DNA of 64,000 nt from Lithodes maja (GCA_037953745.1 JBAKBP010004444.1:62001-126000); one strand, 5' to 3'. Shown: positions 34,559 to 45,844, counted from the first letter of the stretch. Notes: generated by a model not told the origin, from the sequence alone. Translations and numbers: made by a program.

Positions 34559-35611
34559 ACATGGGGCAACAGACTACAGACACACATATCACATCAAACA
34601 CACACATCAATAGTCTCACCTCGCAGTTTATACCATGGGAGAATTTGTATTGTTTATAATTATACGAAACGTCATCTGTAACTCAAGTGGATATGTACAA
34701 TATTATTGGCCTCATAAGTTTTGTTTTTCTCTGTGATCTTATACAATGGAAATATAATGCACATGATTGAATTAAGAGTGTATTATCTTAACTACTCTTA
34801 TTAGTTAACTGATAATTGAAAGAAACCACACTTACAACCAATTCATACTAATCATACTTCCATACATAAGCTCACAACCAGGAACAGAACTTATGTGGGC
34901 AACTGTACAATTAAAGTATATCTGTACACTCGATTATATAACTAATCTCTACACCTATAGTCGGTATTATTTCAGCTGATGTTAAATTGAATCCCTTAAC
35001 TGTTATTTCGATACTTAATGGAAGAGTAAAGGTCTACTATGTGTCTGCGTTGTATAAATACCAAGTTTTCATAATTAACAACACTGTTCACTACAAAATC
35101 TACATAATAGCTGATTAACCAAGACAATAACATTGTAATGTACCATCAACTGGACAAATAGACAGACAATATGATCGAGTAAACTTTGGAATTTGGAAAA
35201 TACTCAGTATGTGAACTGGCATTTTCAGCATATTTCAAAATGCCATTGCCCATTGTTTCACAATGAAATTCCAGGGAAGGAAAACATAGTTGTTTTCAGT
35301 TTAACCGCACACAGTATTAAATCACATGTATCATCGCCTAGCGACACACAGACAGAAATTACACGATTTGTACTGTACCCATAAACATATGAGTTATCCC
35401 TAGCTGTACTGTATATTACCAAGGCGGCCACTATCATAATGAGCAGACTGAACAGAACGTACGACACAATTTCACTGTCCAATAGCATCAAAGCTCTAAA
35501 TGGTTACATAGATCCATCGGGTATATTGACAATTAGTGTGGGGGTATTCGAATGCTGCTGCTAGTTTGAAATGTTAATACATTCCAATTAGTGGAAAACA
35601 ACTATTTTATC
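34559..35611. other. AT-rich region without recognisable features
   Basis: About 1 kb with only short frames; no boxes, inverted ends or simple repeats of note. Confidence 0.6.
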
Positions 35612-35794
35612 ATATTCTGGTTACCATTAAACGATATCCTCCAGCTATAATCTACCTTCAGGACTCAAAATGGGTAAATACTATCACAATAAACCCTCTG
35701 ACAAACATAATTATGCCCTCCATCAACGGCACAACATCGTCTAACTTAGCCAGATTATAGGGTTAAACAGGTTTCATGGTGCTGAAGGGGTTAA
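35612..35794. mobile_element. Family B short element (left end eroded)
   Basis: ATTCTGGTTACCATTAAACG at the left and AACATCGTCTAACTTAGCCA, then CATGGTGCTGAAGGGGTTAA, at the right. In between are ACTATCACAATAAACCCTCT and TCTACCTTCAGGACTC, as in the 6086 copy. The outer left terminus with its TTAA is missing. Confidence 0.72.
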
Positions 35795-36045
35795 ATATGT
35801 TACTTTGTTACTATCAACGAAGATAAGGAATACAAGAAAGAAATATGAAGAGGATTCACAAAATGAATAAAGACAAAACAGAGAAGGAGTAAAATCTGAG
35901 AGGAATATAAATTGCCCTGCTCACAAGGAAACACCACGAGAGCAATAGTGCCAAGAGGAAGACAGATGTGAGCCTGGGAAACTCTCAACGATCTCTGAAA
36001 CATGAGCCAGCCAATACAATCAACTACTGTGCTGCCTTGATAGCC

Positions 36046-36540
36046 ACGAGGAGGAGGAGGGTAAGGGAGAGAAGGAGGAGGAGGAAGGCAAGGGAGAGAA
36101 AGAGGAGGAGGAGAAGGAGGGTAAAGGAGAGAAAGAGGAGGAGGAGGAGGGTAAGGGATAGACATATGAGAAGAAGGATGGTAAGGGAGAGAAAGAGGAG
36201 GAGGAGGAGGAGGAGTGTAAGGAAGAGGAGGAGGAGGAGGGCAAGAGAGGAAAAGAGGAGGAGGAGAACATAAAGGAAAAGAGGAGGAGGAGGAGGGTAA
36301 GGGAGAGAAAGAGAAGGAAGGTAAGGGAGAGAAAGAAGAGGAAGAGGAGAAGGAGGGTAAGGGAGAGAAAGAGGAGGAGGGTAAGGAAGAGTAAGAGTAG
36401 GAGAAGGAGGGTAAGGGAGATAGAGAGGAGGAGGAGGAGAAGGTGGGTAAGGGAGAGAAAGAAGAGAAGGAGGAGAAAGAGGAGGAGGAGGGTAAGGAAG
36501 AGTAAGAGTAGGAGAAGGAGGGTAAGGGAGAGTAAAAATA
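36046..36540. repeat. Polypurine (AGG)n-rich tract
   Basis: Some 500 bases almost free of pyrimidines on the plus strand. Phrases such as GGTAAGGGAGAGAAAGAGGA repeat at 30-60 bp spacing. Ser/Pro/Leu-rich minus frames are repeat artefacts. It directly abuts the 3' end of the next LINE. Triplex-forming potential is inference. Confidence 0.9.
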
Positions 36541-39457
36541 CAAAGGAGAACAAACTGCAACAAACCCATTGGTCCTTACGGGGCAATTTGGATATCTAAA
36601 ACTATTAATCTATTGACTACGAGGTAGAGAAAAGAATAGCAAATAAAAAGGCTCCTCCCCACCCACCACTCCCTCCAGCTAAAACTGGCATGGAAACAGT
36701 TGAAAAAATACCATGTGGTATGGAAAAACTGACACAGAATTTCGGATAGGACAGGGAGAACATTTTAAGTTGATTTGTAATCTAAGCTAACTCTATTACT
36801 ACAATTCTGAAAGGGAACAGGTGTGTGGATATACATTGCGGTATGCATTGTCACTTCGTTGCGCGTTATTCTGAAAGAAGTTGTGTTAATTGGGGGTTAT
36901 TTGCCAAGTGTTTATCCAGATGGTTCTTGAATGTTTAGACAGTATTACAGTTTACAATGTTCGAGGGTAGTCTGTTCCAAATATTCACAACACGGTTTAA
37001 GAAGAAATGCTTCGCCTCATGCGAATGAAAGCTCTTTCCTATAATCTTATAACCATTGTTTCTCGTGTGTTTGCTTGATTGATCGTGAATAATTCGCTTA
37101 CATTTAGGTTGCTGAATCCCTTGAAGATTTTGAACACCTCTATTAGGTCACCTCTCATTTTGCACTTTGTTAAGCTAAACAAAGTTTGTTCTTTTAAACG
37201 CTCTTCGTACGGTTTATTTTGCAATCTAGGTATCATTTTAGTGACTGTGTTGCACCTTTTTCAATTTTATTTATGACCTTTCTGTAGTACGGTGACCAGA
37301 ATTGCACGCAGTATTCCAGATGGAGATACACCATTGAGTTGAATAGAGTAAGTATGTTTTTTTCTGATATGAGTTTAAATGTTCTGCCAATGAAACCCAC
37401 CAATTTATTAGCAGTTTTTATTACCTCTGTACACTGTTTACTCAGCTTCAGGTCATTTGATATTATAACTCCCAGATCCTTTTCTTTATCTGTATTTGAT
37501 AGTTGAATGTTGTTCATTGAGTAATCTTGTTCAGCGTTGTTACTAACGATGTGTAATACTTTCCATTTTTCTATGTTGAATTATTTTAATTTGCCATTTT
37601 TCTGCTCAGTTAACTAAAGTGTCTAGGTCACCTTGTAGCTTTTGCCAATGTACGGTTAAGGTTACTTTATTAGTAATTTTTGTATCGTCAGCAAATTTCG
37701 AAATTTTGCATTCTAGTCCTTCGTCTAAGTCGATTATGTATAATATAAAAAGAATAGGACCCAATACCGAACCCTGGGGAATGCCACTGTTTACTTTGCA
37801 CCAATCAGATTCTTCACCATTTATTACAACTCGCTGTTTACGATCTGAGAGCCAATTTTCGAGCCATTTCAGAGTTTTCCTGTTATGCCATGAGTTTTTA
37901 TTTGGCAATTAGTCGCTTATGGGGTACGGTATCATCGAAAGCTTTCTGAAAATCTAGATATAATATATCAACTGCTCTATCCTTATCATATGATTTGTAA
38001 ACGTCATTGAAGAAATCGAGTAAGTTTGTTAAGCATGAACGTTTATTTCTAAAACCATGCTGTGAATCTTTTATTATATTATTTTCTTCCAAATATGTTA
38101 CTATTTTGTCCCTTACAATTGTTTTCATTAATTTGCAAATTACTGATGTTAAGCTAATTGGTTGATAATTGCCTGGAGAGGACTTATTTCCTTTTTATGT
38201 ATATGGGCGTCATGTTAGCTAGTTTCCATTCGTTTGGAACTTTCCCAACATTCAAAGATTTGTTGAACAGATTTGAGAGTGGGTTTAATAATTCGTGTTT
38301 TGCTTGTTTTTGGATCCTTGGGGATCCAAGGATCCTTGGGGATCTGTGCCTGAAGTTTTATTAACTTTCAAATTGTTGATTGAGAGCAGGATATCGGCTT
38401 CACAAATCGTAAGGTTTTCGAGCTCAGTGCCATTTGTTTGATTCGTAAGGGTAGGTCGGTTACAGGTAGTATCTTCCGACGTGAAGACTGATGCAAAATA
38501 GTTATTTATGATATTCACCATTTGTACTTTGTTATCGCTATGATCTCCATTTTATGCAACAAGTGAGCCTATAGTTGAAATTTCTGCTTCTTATATAGCT
38601 GTAAAAATTCTTTCGGATTGGACTTGCTGGAGCTGGCAATACGGAGTTCCAGATTTTTCTTACTTCATTTGATGAGATTTTTGGTTGTTCGACGCAGTCT
38701 ATCGTGTTCTAATTTATCACCATTGCTGTGAGTTGCCTTATATTTTTGGTATGCCTGCTTTTTTACTAAGAGGCTGTCATTTATTTCATTATTCCACCAG
38801 TTTGGCTTATATTTGCCCGCTGGGCACCTGTTTCGTAGAGGGACGCATGTATTTATGGCTTTGTTTTGGTTATTATATAATATGTTCCATCATCGATTTA
38901 CATCATGAGTTTCGGTCATTTCACTCCTGTCAGTATTAGCAAGATGCCTTCTAAGTTTATTGAAGTCGGCCCTTCATTAATCTGGTACTTTTCAGTGCTC
39001 TCGTTTTCTTTGTCATTATTTACTTTAATGGACACTATCCTATGGTCACTATAGCTAAATTCCGGTCCGATTTCGACGCTATTTACCAGTCTTTCATTTG
39101 TCGTTAGAATAATATCCAGAATGTTATTTCCCCTCGTTGGGTGTTCTACGTGTTGTTACAGGGCACTTTCCCTAAGATTAGCACCTCCCATTCTATTGGA
39201 CCTTTCGCAACTCAAGGGAGTATAACCTGGTAATGCGTAATCCGCCAAAAAATCTTGCTTCTCCGTGTTGATCCAAAATTCTGAACAAACGATTATATCA
39301 CAGTCCTCCATACATGCAAGTGCTTCCAGGTCTTCAAATTTATTTCGCAAGATGCGTGCATTAACGTAGCAGACCGTGATATTATTTTGGATGGGGTTTT
39401 CTTTAGATATGGGGTAGTTTATGTCGCTGCTACTGCCCCTGCTCGGTTGTTGTTTTT

Positions 39458-40765
39458 TTATCTGAAAGTGCAGACTGCATCATGTAGGAGTCTGCCTAGG
39501 CATGCTGCTCCGACTGGATTCAAATGGCAGCCATCATTCTGAAAGAGAATGTGTTGATTGTAGAAATGGTCCCAGAGATTGAGATATTCGACATCTTCCT
39601 GTGAGCAGAGGGATTTAAGTCTGGTATTAGTACTGGACACCTTATTGTAGAAACCTGTCTCTGCATTGATCTTGGGAAGAATGCTTGAAATGATTATGTT
39701 ACATGACTTACTCTTGTAACGCTGGATTGCCTTACGGTATTTTTCCATTAGTTCCTCTGATCTGGTGCACATTACATCGTTCGACCCTGCGTGAATAATG
39801 AACAGGATGTTCTCGTCAGCGTTGATGGTGACATCGTCAAAGGCTATGATGTCATCCAAACCAGCACTCGGTATACAGAAACGCTTTCTGTGGTTTGGGA
39901 CTCGTGCACAGAACTCTTCAAGTTGTCGTCGTAGGATGGAGTCACCAATGAGCTTGGTCTCCTCAGTTTCGTCACTTGTTTCTGTCAGAATCTGGTATCT
40001 ATTAACACCTTACGAGCGGCCTAGGCGGTAACTTCTACTACCTGCCAAGCGGGGGGGTTTTACCCTAAACGAACTTATTTCCGTGCTCTGTTTCATGCAT
40101 AAACAAGAGCCAGAGCGTAATACAATTATGTATCCCTGAAAGGGCGATAATTGAGCTTTACAATGACACCAGAACCACCCTTCTACGACCACGCGTTCTC
40201 TTGCAACGATCGTGCAAGGCGAGTGCAAAATCCCCCAAAAATGGTAATTTCCTGACATAATTCCCTGTGTAGTGAGGGAGGGAGGGTGGATGTGTGTGGA
40301 GTAAACGTCAGTAGTCGCGCGGGAGCCGTGCCGAGCGGTCATGAGTCAACCTATGCTCCTCCCACCGCTCGGCTCTCTCTCAGAGCACATTATGTGCTCA
40401 AAATTGCATGCTACTATAGCCGGGTAACGCTCTTTTGGTTGGGGTTCTCTTGTCCGACTATAGCCGGGTGCCGCCAAAGAGGGGTTAAATGTGGTGACCA
40501 GCAGATGTGACCTCCTTCTTGATTGTCTCGCCACATTTCTTACGGGAGTAGGAAAGCTTGTGGGAGAGACGCTGGAATTTTGTGAGGGTGGAGGGGTGTT
40601 GTGGCGGGCGGGTGGGGGTGTTAGTGGTTGGTCAACTCTGGGTGGGGAAGGAGATTTACGGGGAGAAGGGAGGGCAGTTGTGTTGTCTTGGTTTGACACC
40701 TGCACTGGTACCTCCTGCTGGGTCTCAGGTGTTGCCGCTACATTGAGGGAAATAAATTCCTGCAC
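39458..40765 (-). pseudogene. CR1 ORF1 with SGNH/GDSL esterase domain, interrupted
   Basis: The N-terminal part (40765-40489) starts MQEFISLNVAATPET and is rich in Pro, Ser and Thr. After the inserted element (40003-40488) come NRYQILTETSDETEETK, block I LIGDSILRRQLEEFC (39950), block III IIHAGSNDV (about 39780) and block V NDGCHLNPVGAA (39535) with the Asp-x-x-His pair. Esterase domains of this SGNH class in ORF1 are a known trait of CR1 retrotransposons. Ser in GDS, Asn in GSND and Asp/His in DGCH are all kept, although the gene is interrupted. Confidence 0.8.
40003..40488. mobile_element. TTAA-flanked element inserted in CR1 ORF1, family D
   Basis: 486 bp between TTAACACCTTACGAGCGG and GCCGCCAAAGAGGGGTTAA. 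Inverted tips are short and imperfect (CACCT against CCCCT, then GCGGC or GGCGG). ACTATAGCCGGGT occurs twice near the right end (40415 and 40457). The ORF1 peptide on one side (LLVTTFNP) and on the other (NRYQIL) are neighbours in the related ORF1 at 50.3 kb apart from a variable stretch, so the insert is placed by homology. It is GC-richer than its surroundings. Length is nearly that of family C (489 bp). Confidence 0.65.
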
Positions 40766-40781
40766 TGAGTAGAATTCCTAA

Positions 40782-40834
40782 TGGAGTTTGATATAGTTGG
40801 CTTTTACAGTAAATGCCAACTATATCAAACTCCA
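40782..40834. other. Perfect 20-bp hairpin
   Basis: TGGAGTTTGATATAGTTGGC (40782-40801) and its exact reverse complement (40815-40834) surround a 13-base loop. It lies 17 bp upstream of the first ATG of the CR1 ORF1 at 40765 (minus strand), so it may belong to that LINE's 5' leader. Following it, 40835-41220 is AT-rich with nothing recognised. Confidence 0.85.
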
Positions 40835-41222
40835 GAAGGAAGTAAAAGGTTTACTTCGTTCAGACCTTCTTCCAATTGTCGGCGGTTTATGCACAGCCTG
40901 TATTCTGGGTCGGAGAAGTAGTCATTGAAGTATTGTCCAGCTAATCGACCTGTACACTGCTCGCAACGTTTTAAGTTTTAAGGCATTCTGGCAGTTAAGA
41001 TGATAGAGTATATAATTTTAGATAAAGTTTCAAAGCCCTGTGAGTTACAAAAAAACAAAAAAACAAAAAATAGTATTATGATACAATTACAAAAAACAAT
41101 GAAAAATATATGGCAGATACTTAGTAATAAGATACTATTTCGAGAGCCTGTAAACTATAGAAATATGTGTTGGAATTATGATATGATTACTTGAGACTGT
41201 AAATTAGAGATATTGGTTAGTA

Positions 41223-41275
41223 TGAAGGCATTTTTCGGTAGAAACATGTTCTGGCCGAAGGCCGATCCCTCTAAA
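41223..41275 (+). mobile_element. Family A fragment cut by the Harbinger element
   Basis: GGCATTTTTCGGTAGAAACA then GTTCTGGCCGAAGGCCGATC and CCTCTAAA match the middle of family A (2947-2998). The match stops at TAA, exactly where the Harbinger 5' end begins. The other half of this family A copy is not found downstream. Confidence 0.7.
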
Positions 41276-41640
41276 GGCGTTATCCCACTGCGCGAATTTT
41301 CGATGGCGAACGCCCTGCGACTGTGATTTTTTTCTATGTCTGTTAATTCGCGGCGAATAGGGCGTATTCAGAAGCGAATGAAGTCGAACAAGGCGAATGA
41401 TATCGAACGCAGAGCGGCAGAAGTACATCCACAAAGCGCTTGTGGCGACTATTTAGGCGACTATGACGAACGGTGTGGGACATTTTTTGGCGAACCATGG
41501 CGAATCATGGCAAATTTGGCGTTCGATGATGGCGACAGTAGCGATTGCAGGGGGAATGTCCGACGACTGTTGGAATATGTGATGCGAAACACCGCGAACG
41601 TAGCGAATGGTAGACGACCATCGAACGTTCTCCCTTGATC
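41276..41640 (+). promoter_or_regulatory. Harbinger 5' terminal and subterminal region with GCGAA clusters
   Basis: Starts GGCGTTATCCCACTGCGCG after a TAA, which fits the 3-bp TWA target sites of PIF/Harbinger elements. The next 330 bp contain about ten GCGAA motifs on the plus strand (for example GGCGAACGCC, GGCGAATAGGG, AAGGCGAATG, TTGGCGAACC, ATGGCGAATC), far above chance. Repeated short motifs in subterminal regions are typical binding sites for transposon proteins; assignment to the Myb-like partner is inference. No matching inverted end was found up to 46.5 kb, so the right end of the element appears lost. Confidence 0.6.
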
Positions 41641-41690
41641 GCACCTGCGACCTCGTCATTGGGTAATTGGAGATGCAGATAAGGTGTGGG

Positions 41691-41700
41691 TATATAAATA
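41691..41700 (+). promoter_or_regulatory. TATA box of the Harbinger transposase gene
   Basis: TATATAAATA lies 84 bp before the likely start codon at 41784, which would place a transcription start near 41720-41730. It is GC-flanked (GGTGTGGG before, GGATGGCGG after), as typical of a TATA promoter. Confidence 0.6.
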
Positions 41701-41783
41701 GGATGGCGGAGCTCTGGCCTACAGCAGTGTTTCTCATCAGCTATACCGTACCACACCGTGCCACAGAAACAAACCACATCGCC

Positions 41784-43350
41784 ATGGATTTACTCACTAC
41801 ATCCTCGAATGTTCCTCTACCCTTGATTCTTGCAATGCAGTGTAAATATGCAGAGATTGAGTTGCTTGCGGCCCTCATCAAAAGTAAACAAAAAAGGAAG
41901 CAGAAGATGGAAATGAGGAGGAGGAGGTGGCATGTCCGACCTATGCTTTTTTTCGGCGTGAGGATCTTTGGCTCTACCACCAATTGATGGTTGAGTTGGC
42001 AGAGGAGGATAGTGAGAAGTTCAAGAACTTCATGAGGATGCCCGTCGCTATGTTCAGGGAGTTGCTTGGTCGTGTGGGGCCAAGGATTTCAAAGCAGGAC
42101 ACTAACTTTTGTGACAGCATCGAACCAGGTTTGCGACTCGCAATAACGATGCATTTTCTGGCCTCTGGAAACACCTACACAGACCTATTTTATGGCTTCC
42201 GAGTTGCACCAAACACCATTTCCAAGATAAACCCTGAAGTGTGCGAAGCAATTATGGAAGAGTACATGAAGGAAGTCATGGTCTGCCCAAAGACACTTGC
42301 GGAGTGGAAGGCAGTGGCGGATGAATTTCCTCTCCACTGGGACTTCCCACACACCTGCGGTGCCCTGGATGGCAAACACATTGCCATTAAATGTCATAAA
42401 AATGGGGGCTCCAAATTCTATAACTACAAGAAATTCCACTCGATAGTTCTCATGGCCCTGGCTGATGCGAACTATCAATTTCTGTACGTATATATGGGAG
42501 CATACGGGTGTTCGTCAGATGGAGGTGTGTTCCTTGAGACCCCACTGTGGAATGCACTCAAGGAGGGCCATGTGGGACTGCCAGACGCTGAACCTCTACC
42601 TGGTGGCGATCAGCCTGTCCCCTACTACATCGTCGGGGATGACGCCTTCGATCTCCGCGCATGGATAATGAAACGCTTCCTTCACCGCAAAATAACAGAG
42701 GAAGAGCGAATCTTCAATTACCACCTCTCTAGAGCACGGCGAGGTGTTGAGAATGACTTCAGGTTTATGGCCAACAGGTATACAAATTATCATAGTATTG
42801 ATGCATGCGTATGAATGCCTGTATATTGATTTATTAGTTTATTACCCCTCATATAAATTTACGTTCTTACAATTGTTAACTTGTTTCTCTAATCTACATT
42901 CTTAACTCATGTGTCAGTAAATTGGATTGACAGCAATTGTATTTCTTTATCTTACATTATTTATATTAATGTTTTTTTACCATCCTCATTTCTTTATAGG
43001 TTCCATACATTCTTTATACTAATATGTTCTTTTATCCCTTCTCATTCTTTACCGGTTTCGCCTACTCCTGTCTACGATTCTGATTGAGCCGAAGAATGTG
43101 GAGTCAGCAGTAATGGCAGTCTGTTGTCTCTACAACCTTTCATGACTCGATACCCGACCGACAACATCGCACGGGTCGATGAGGAGGACCAAACTAATCG
43201 CATGTGAACCCTGGTTCGTGGAGGCAAGAGGGGGTCATGACCTCACCCCAAGCCCTAGCCCGCAATACCTCCTCGGTAGAAGGCAAGAAACTGAGGTTGT
43301 ACCTGAAGGACTATTGCACACAAGGAGCAGGTCGTGTCTCTTGGTAAGAT
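41784..43350 (+). pseudogene. PIF/Harbinger DDE transposase (HARBI1-like), damaged
   Basis: Likely start at 41784 (MDLLTTSSNVPL); a frameshift near 41935 leads into the 295-codon frame 41927-42814. That frame has the HARBI1 layout: YAFFRREDLWLYHQLM, helix-turn-helix-like ISKINPEVCEAIMEEY, then the DDE_Tnp_4 catalytic residues Asp148 in CGALDGKHIAIK, Asp180 in ALADANYQFLYV and Glu275 in RRGVENDFRFMANR. After a GT donor at 42778 the family sequence resumes at 43055 (FRLLLSTILIEPKNVESAVM), implying a 277-bp intron whose acceptor dinucleotide is CG instead of AG. The tail (VDEEDQTNR, SVEGKKLRLYLKDYCTQGAG) has a frameshift near 43137 and in-frame stops at 43206, 43231 and 43344. The nuclease would cut DNA during transposition. 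The catalytic triad is intact but the gene as a whole cannot be expressed normally. Confidence 0.85.
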
Positions 43351-43785
43351 ACAATGATCTAAGGTTAGTGAAATGGGTTATTGAATACGACAAATACATT
43401 GTATATGTTTATATTCCAGAAATGCAACAAAGTAAATAGATAAATGTATATTAAACTTAAAAATAGACACTTTGTGATATGATGATAATATGACATGATA
43501 TAAAACAAATGGAATATGGACAACTGGTGTTCCGAGAAATTTGTAATTTATATTACTGTTTGTTCCTGTGACACGAAACTTGTAAACAATTAAAATGTAG
43601 CTAATGCAAGTTTTAGTTGTTTACAATTTCGTGATTCACAAAGCCAAACATTAAAATATATTTGTGCATTTTTCGGGACAAAACAAAAACATCAGGTACA
43701 ATTCGTCCTATGAAATGGGGATCATGAACGTGTAAAAAAATAAAAAAACATCAGGTACAATTCGTACAGTGTAGTTTGGAAGGGT

Positions 43786-45289
43786 TTATTCTATGTTCAT
43801 CGCATGTTTTGGGGTGTTTGCACTATGTTTAGCTATGGCAGTTGTTGTTGGATTCTGAGTTTGGTTTGGGGGTGGGTGTATACTTATCTCTGCATCAGTC
43901 ATGAGACGCTGTATCTGGGTTCCTGGGGTGTGGGGTATGTCAGTTGTGATTGGTGAATCCTGTGTAGGAGCCAATGTTTGGTAACTGGACATATTGTATG
44001 GGTATGTCTGTGTGTTTGGGGGTAAGGTCTGAGTGGGCCAGGCCCCAGGTGTTGCCCCACGAAAACTCTGATTGCGGGACAGCTCGTCAGTTTATTGTGG
44101 TTGTTGTGTCTGTGTTTGTTGTTGTTGTTGTTCATTGGTTTGTTGTTGTTGTTGCGGTGGTGGGCTCGCGTGCTAAGAAAGTGGTGGAGGCTGTGCAGAC
44201 GTGTGGGTGCCCTTATGGTACATGAGGTTTATAAATCCCGGTGCGGGCGATGCCTGTTGTACAGGAGTAGAGATGTAGGCTCATTGTTGTGGTTGAGGAG
44301 GAGGTTTTACATGGCGAATAATTGGTCATGGGGCTGAGGTTGGAACTTTCGCATGTTCTTGCGAGTCCTTTTCCAAGGCCATGTTTGCTTTTCGGCTGTT
44401 GCAGAGCATTTCCAAAGCATCACTTATGTACTTAAAGGTTATTTCTCTGTCAAGGGTCTTAAGGGTATTCGTCATAAAAGTCGCAAATGACTCAACCTCC
44501 TCCTCCAGTGGCATCATCTTCTTGGTGTACGTCACCACCCTCTCCTCCAGGCCCATCATCTCACCCAAACGACCCCTCAACACCTGTGTAAGACATAGAA
44601 ATTGAACGTTCATAAAGTACTATAAATATTTATTCATACAAAAATAATGTTGTAAATTATTTTAGGTCAGACATCCCGAACAGGGTCGCAAACCCTGTGT
44701 CACTACTCCCTTATCTCAGTGATGACACCGACCATTAACACCCTCTCCTCATCATTACCCCATGCAAGCACAACATTTCAGTGGGTGACGACATCATACG
44801 AATAATTATATTAATATTTGTTCTGGGCCAAACAAATATATTAAATAAATATCTTAATATGAGAAAAACGAAGAACTACATAACTAATTTCTCCTACTGT
44901 ACATACAAGTGGCAAGATGGGGAAATATTATCAGCATCACATGCCTCCAGGCTAGGACCACCAGATAATACAGTCAAGGCCGTCATATATAGCCTGGAGC
45001 CATGAGCTCAGATAAGTCTTCACAACCTGTCAGACGACAATAAGAATGTACAGTTGGAGTAATTTGTGATGTATTTTATCTATAAAGACATTATATACAC
45101 GTTATATGCTTACCTTAATTTCTTCCTCGTCGGACTTTGGGCTGAGTTTACTCCGCTTCCCCCTCCCTTTACCTTTCCCGGCAGGTCGCGGAAGGTCACC
45201 AGCAGTGAGCATGTCTCGGTCCTCACCATTGGGACGAGCTCCACCGTCACGTCGCTGTCACCACCCCTAGCCCGTCTTCCATCTTCAAA
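43786..45289 (-). pseudogene. Harbinger partner protein gene, 3' exons with splice sites
   Basis: A convergent gene on the other strand. Exon 45289-45114 is preceded by the acceptor TTTTGTGTTTTGCAG and ends AAG with donor GTAAGC; its reading frame ends in AGKGKGRGKRSKLSP then KSDEEEIK. The next exon begins at 44583 after acceptor CTATGTCTTACACAG and continues in the same phase, VLRGRLGEMMGLEERVV through a heptad-like SFATFMTNTLKTLDREITFK region, to a stop at 44326. Beyond it, 44135-43786 reads as a Gln/Asn/Pro-rich tail in a shifted frame. Harbinger elements usually encode a second, DNA-binding Myb/SANT or MADF protein needed with the transposase. The Myb part itself is not visible here, and stops occur early in the first exon, so identity rests on position, intron structure and the charged C-terminal end. 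Between the two genes, 43351-43785 has no gene; it holds a loose hairpin near 43565-43636. Confidence 0.55.
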
Positions 45290-45352
45290 CTGCAAAACAC
45301 AAAAATAAAAATAATAATAATATTGTTGCACAGGAATATACAAATAATCCGT

Positions 45353-45504
45353 GTTGAGAAACAGGAACCATGAACAGGTTTCGAACCCACTAACCCATTG
45401 TACCGTCACCACTCGGTCATAACATAGTGGTGACTGTGCCCAGCTATCCAAATGTGCAATGGGTCAGTGGGATCAAAACCTGTTCATGGTACCTGTTTCC
45501 CAAC
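45353..45504. repeat. Palindromic short element (152 bp)
   Basis: GAAACAGGAACCATGAACAG and AACCCACTAACCCATTG face CAATGGGTCAGTGGGATCAA and CTGTTCATGGTACCTGTTTC, with GTACCGTCACCAC pairing imperfectly with GTGGTGACTGTGC inside. The left arm holds GGTTTCGAACCC, similar to a tRNA B box, which hints at an inverted SINE pair. Nothing recognised in 45505-45844. Confidence 0.65.
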
Positions 45505-45844
45505 CTGTCTTATATTTCTATATAAAATAAGTAATAATGTATGTCCTTATCTCTTTACAAATGTGATACATCCCTGCAGAACTGTGGGAAGATGACCTTG
45601 GACCTGGATCGGTGTTGATGTTGAACAAATTACTCCTATAGATACAATTATAATTAATAAACTGTGTTTTTAGAAACCCTTTGTACTTTACATTGAATAA
45701 TGTATGAACATGGATGTAAGTGAATCGTATAACAAATTAATAACGAGCACAATTGCAGAATTATTTACGTCGTAACTAATTATGTGGTGTGAAACATGGC
45801 ATGAGGAATTACTTAAATACAAGAATAATTATAGGTAAAAATGA

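Larger units (their letters stand above)
36541..40770 (-). mobile_element. CR1-like LINE, divergent subfamily, decayed
   Basis: Minus strand, 5' to 3'. ORF1 with an esterase domain (40765-39458, split by a TTAA-flanked insertion). ORF2 begins with the endonuclease start CEDCDIIVCSEFWINTEKQDFLADY-type block (39350-39180), then jumps from GGANLRESAL straight to PTRGNNILDIIL (39100). About 115 residues of endonuclease present in the 49 kb copy are therefore deleted. Linker and RT follow (QHGFRNKRSCLTNLLDFF, LDFQKAFDDTVPHKRLI, NSGIPQGSVLGPILFILYI, KFADDTKIT) and the C-terminal FFLNRVVNIWN block near 36970. Frameshifts at 37240, 37520-37600 and 37900-37930. The terminal GTTCTCCTTTGTATTTTT near 36540 resembles the 10-bp 3' repeat of the other CR1 copies. 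Confidence 0.85.

Noticed and set aside
35800..36586. Pro/Ser/Leu-rich minus frames and Arg-rich plus frame
   Set aside because: They come from the purine tract; repeats in all frames look equally 'coding'.
39156..39350. Independent 64-codon gene
   Set aside because: It is the first part of the CR1 endonuclease, joined by an internal deletion to a later part.
42998..43000. Canonical intron acceptor for the Harbinger transposase
   Set aside because: It is a proper AG after a pyrimidine-rich tract, but the sequence that follows does not continue the transposase family in any frame, whereas 43055 does.
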